A stretch of DNA of 64,000 nt, taken from Lachnospiraceae bacterium (lineage in GTDB: Bacteria > Bacillota > Clostridia > Lachnospirales > Lachnospiraceae). The stretch lies in NCBI GenBank assembly GCA_017432565.1, contig JAFRIW010000013.1, positions 62,001 to 126,000 on the forward strand, read 5' to 3'. Of this stretch, positions 62,306 to 64,000 are shown one piece after another (positions within the stretch are counted from its first letter, which is position 1; every line of letters begins with the position of its first letter). Under the pieces are notes generated by a model that had not been told where the DNA came from, did no database searches, and saw only the letters and a program-made list of their open reading frames with translations. The translations under genes were made by a program, and so were the position numbers.

Positions 62306-64000
62306 TTATCCCAGCGCCCCCATCTGAACCTCATAGGTCTCACGATACATTTCGCAGTTCTCAAGCAGCTCTTCGTGTGTTCCGTACCCGATACAGCGCC
62401 CGTTGTCGAGCACCAGAATCCGTGTCATGCCCATCACGCTGGAAATACGCTGCGCAATCATGACGGTCGTCGCCCCGGGATAGTTTTCCCGGATCGCCCG
62501 GCGCATGGCCGCATCCGTCCGGTAATCCAGTGCCGAAGAGGCGTCGTCCAGAATCAGGATTTCCGGCGCCGCCGCCAGCGCCCGCGCCACAAGAATCCGC
62601 TGCTTCTGACCGCCGGACACATCCGCGCCCTGAATGGCCATCTCGTGTTCCAGTCCGCCGGGCAGTTCATCCGTAAATTCGCGCGCCATCGCACAGTTTA
62701 TAGCCATCTCCACCTGCTCCCGGGTCACTTCGCGCCCGAAAGCAATGTTCTCCTGCAGCGTGTCCTGAAAAATCATGTCGTTCTGGAAAACCGTGCCGAA
62801 GCGTCTCCGGAGTTCATCCTTCTCATAACATCCGACCGGCTTTCCGTCCACATAAACCGAACCTTCGTCCGCATTGTAAAAATGCATCAGCAGGCTGACA
62901 ATCGTCGTCTTTCCGCAGCCGGTGGGGCCGACGATTCCCAGACTTTCGCCGCGCCGGACCGCGAAGCTGATGTCCTCCAGCGCCTTCTCCCGCTGTTCTC
63001 CGGCAAAATCCGCCCTGCGCCCGGATTCTCCCTGTCCGGAAGCCGCACCGTCGTTCTCATCGCCGCTCATATAAGAAAAGCTCACGCGGTCAAACCGGAT
63101 GACCTCATCAGCCTCACTGGATCCCGCGGTATTCTCCGCGACAGTGGTGCTTTCTGCACTGACCGTGTTTTCACTACCCGCCCTGTTTTCTTCCGCCGGC
63201 GTCTGCAGAACCAGATCAATCCGGTCCGCGCTGGCGCTGGCCTTGCTCATGGTCATGAAAATCCGGGACAGACCCATCACGCCCATGGCAATCATATTGA
63301 AATATGTGAGAAAAGCCAGAATGACACCCGGCCGGATTTCGCCGCTGTTGACGCGCTGCGCGCCGATCAGTACGACAAACGTCAGGCCGATATTCAGACA
63401 CAGCTGCATCAGCGGCCCCGGGATCGCCATGACCGTCGCGGCGGAAATATCCTGCTGTGTCATCTCCCGGTTGGCCGCGCCGAAGCGCCGGATTTCATAA
63501 TCCTCTTTGCTGAGCGCGCGGACGACGCGGATGCCGGTGATATTTTCCCGCATAATCCGCACAATGGCGTCCAGCTTCTGCTGAACCGCCGTGTACATCG
63601 GAATACCTCTGGAGGAAACAAAAAGAATGACCGCGATCAGGAACGGCAGCAGCACCACCAGAATCATCGCCAGCCCCGTATCCATCATCAGCGAGACCAG
63701 AAGGCCTCCGATCAGCATGATGGGCGCGCGGACACACAACGTCTGAAACTGCTGCACGGCGCTCTGAACATTGTAGCTGTCGCTGGTCATGCGTGAAATC
63801 AGGCTCGGGAGCCCGAAGCGGTCAAAATCAGGACCGCTCAGGTTGATGGTCTTCTCGAAGAGCTCCTGGCGGATCTCATAGCTGATCCGGTGGGCATTGC
63901 CGACAGCTTTCCGGTTCGCGGACACATTCAGGGCCCGCGTCAGGACCGCGACCGCAAACATCGCGCCGCCCCATAAAAAGACCGGCGCAAGTTCACCCAT
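62306..64000 (-). CDS. ABC exporter half-transporter, degenerate NBD (N-terminus cut)
   Basis: 564 residues are visible; the first transmembrane helix lies past 64000 and the Met at the edge is internal. The ATPase domain has Walker A GPTGCGKTT, signature VSGGQKQR, Walker B ILILDDASSALD (Asp at the catalytic Glu position) and an H-loop IAQR (Gln for His). A linker of about 50 Ser/Glu/Ala/Gly-rich residues lies between TM and ATPase domains. These changes match the degenerate half of heterodimeric exporters of the TM287/288 and BmrCD type. Substrate unknown. Confidence 0.92.
   Translation of the reverse strand: MGELAPVFLWGGAMFAVAVLTRALNVSANRKAVGNAHRISYEIRQELFEKTINLSGPDFDRFGLPSLISRMTSDSYNVQSAVQQFQTLCVRAPIMLIGGLLVSLMMDTGLAMILVVLLPFLIAVILFVSSRGIPMYTAVQQKLDAIVRIMRENITGIRVVRALSKEDYEIRRFGAANREMTQQDISAATVMAIPGPLMQLCLNIGLTFVVLIGAQRVNSGEIRPGVILAFLTYFNMIAMGVMGLSRIFMTMSKASASADRIDLVLQTPAEENRAGSENTVSAESTTVAENTAGSSEADEVIRFDRVSFSYMSGDENDGAASGQGESGRRADFAGEQREKALEDISFAVRRGESLGIVGPTGCGKTTIVSLLMHFYNADEGSVYVDGKPVGCYEKDELRRRFGTVFQNDMIFQDTLQENIAFGREVTREQVEMAINCAMAREFTDELPGGLEHEMAIQGADVSGGQKQRILVARALAAAPEILILDDASSALDYRTDAAMRRAIRENYPGATTVMIAQRISSVMGMTRILVLDNGRCIGYGTHEELLENCEMYRETYEVQMGALG

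Noticed and set aside
1-64000. CRISPR arrays, tRNA/rRNA genes, insertion sequences, prophage or toxin-antitoxin genes
   Set aside because: No regularly spaced direct repeats, tRNA-like ends with TTCGANTC, transposase or integrase motifs were found on either strand.

Overview
The window looks like a chromosomal segment of an anaerobic, low-redox Clostridia bacterium, most likely Lachnospiraceae. The evidence is a one-polypeptide pyruvate:ferredoxin oxidoreductase with a small 2[4Fe-4S] ferredoxin, a flavodiiron (FprA) protein, MecA, HPr, CdaA/CdaR/GdpP c-di-AMP genes, the short archaeal/eukaryotic-type ProRS, RicT, a DUF6472-like mini-protein, and strong AGGAGG-type ribosome binding sites. Base composition is moderately G+C rich by eye. 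I see no insertion sequence, phage gene, CRISPR array, tRNA or rRNA. The gene content is mostly core, with a few accessory genes (two GH28 pectinase-like enzymes and several uncharacterised membrane or secreted proteins).

Layout. 1-970: the start of a leftward gene, then about 0.9 kb without a convincing gene but with two consensus-like leftward promoters and a long RNA-like stem. 971-5788 (+): mecA, pyruvate:ferredoxin oxidoreductase, ferredoxin, bidirectional terminator. 5868-13850 (-): two adjacent ribosomal/replication operons (rpsF-ssb-rpsR and gdpP-rplI-dnaB), preceded by proS-cca. 13906-15965 (-): ptsH then leuA. 16047-23771 (-): a tightly packed run mreB-recD2-comF-two unknown membrane proteins-cdaA-cdaR. 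23918-30082 (-): ycaQ-like glycosylase, uvrB, uvrA, a DNA-repair operon. 30205-32065 (-): ybaK and a FAD dehydrogenase, divergent from hslO (+).

33114-37998: a signal-peptide/Tim44-like zinc-ribbon protein, a canonical GH28 enzyme, an unknown 142-aa protein, an SPFH protein with a duplicated zinc ribbon, and a Cys-rich mini-protein. 38039-43279 (-): a PucR-type regulator followed by ftsE-ftsX-LytM peptidase-S41 protease, a cell-wall hydrolysis module. 43454-49621: cvfB, acyl-ACP thioesterase, DUF3810 and DUF6020 membrane proteins (+), nnrD, a 3D-domain-like secreted protein. 49783-50766: pta. 50890-60337 (-): an apparent long operon fprA-pyk-gmk-like-holB-ricT-trmN6-rsmI-ydcF-GH28-like. 60445-64000 (-): both halves of a heterodimeric ABC exporter, the upstream half cut by the window end.

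Functionally the window links pyruvate metabolism (pyk, PFOR, ferredoxin, pta), oxygen defence (FprA, Hsp33), c-di-AMP turnover (CdaA, CdaR, GdpP), cell-shape and septal wall hydrolysis (MreB, FtsEX, LytM, CtpA), and DNA repair (UvrAB, YcaQ, RecD2). I found no clear new defence or mobile system. The most unusual points are the orphan promoter and RNA-like stem in 1-970, the c-di-AMP genes inside the mreB operon without glmM, the active-looking LytM enzyme next to ftsEX, and a divergent GH28 protein at the tail of a housekeeping operon.
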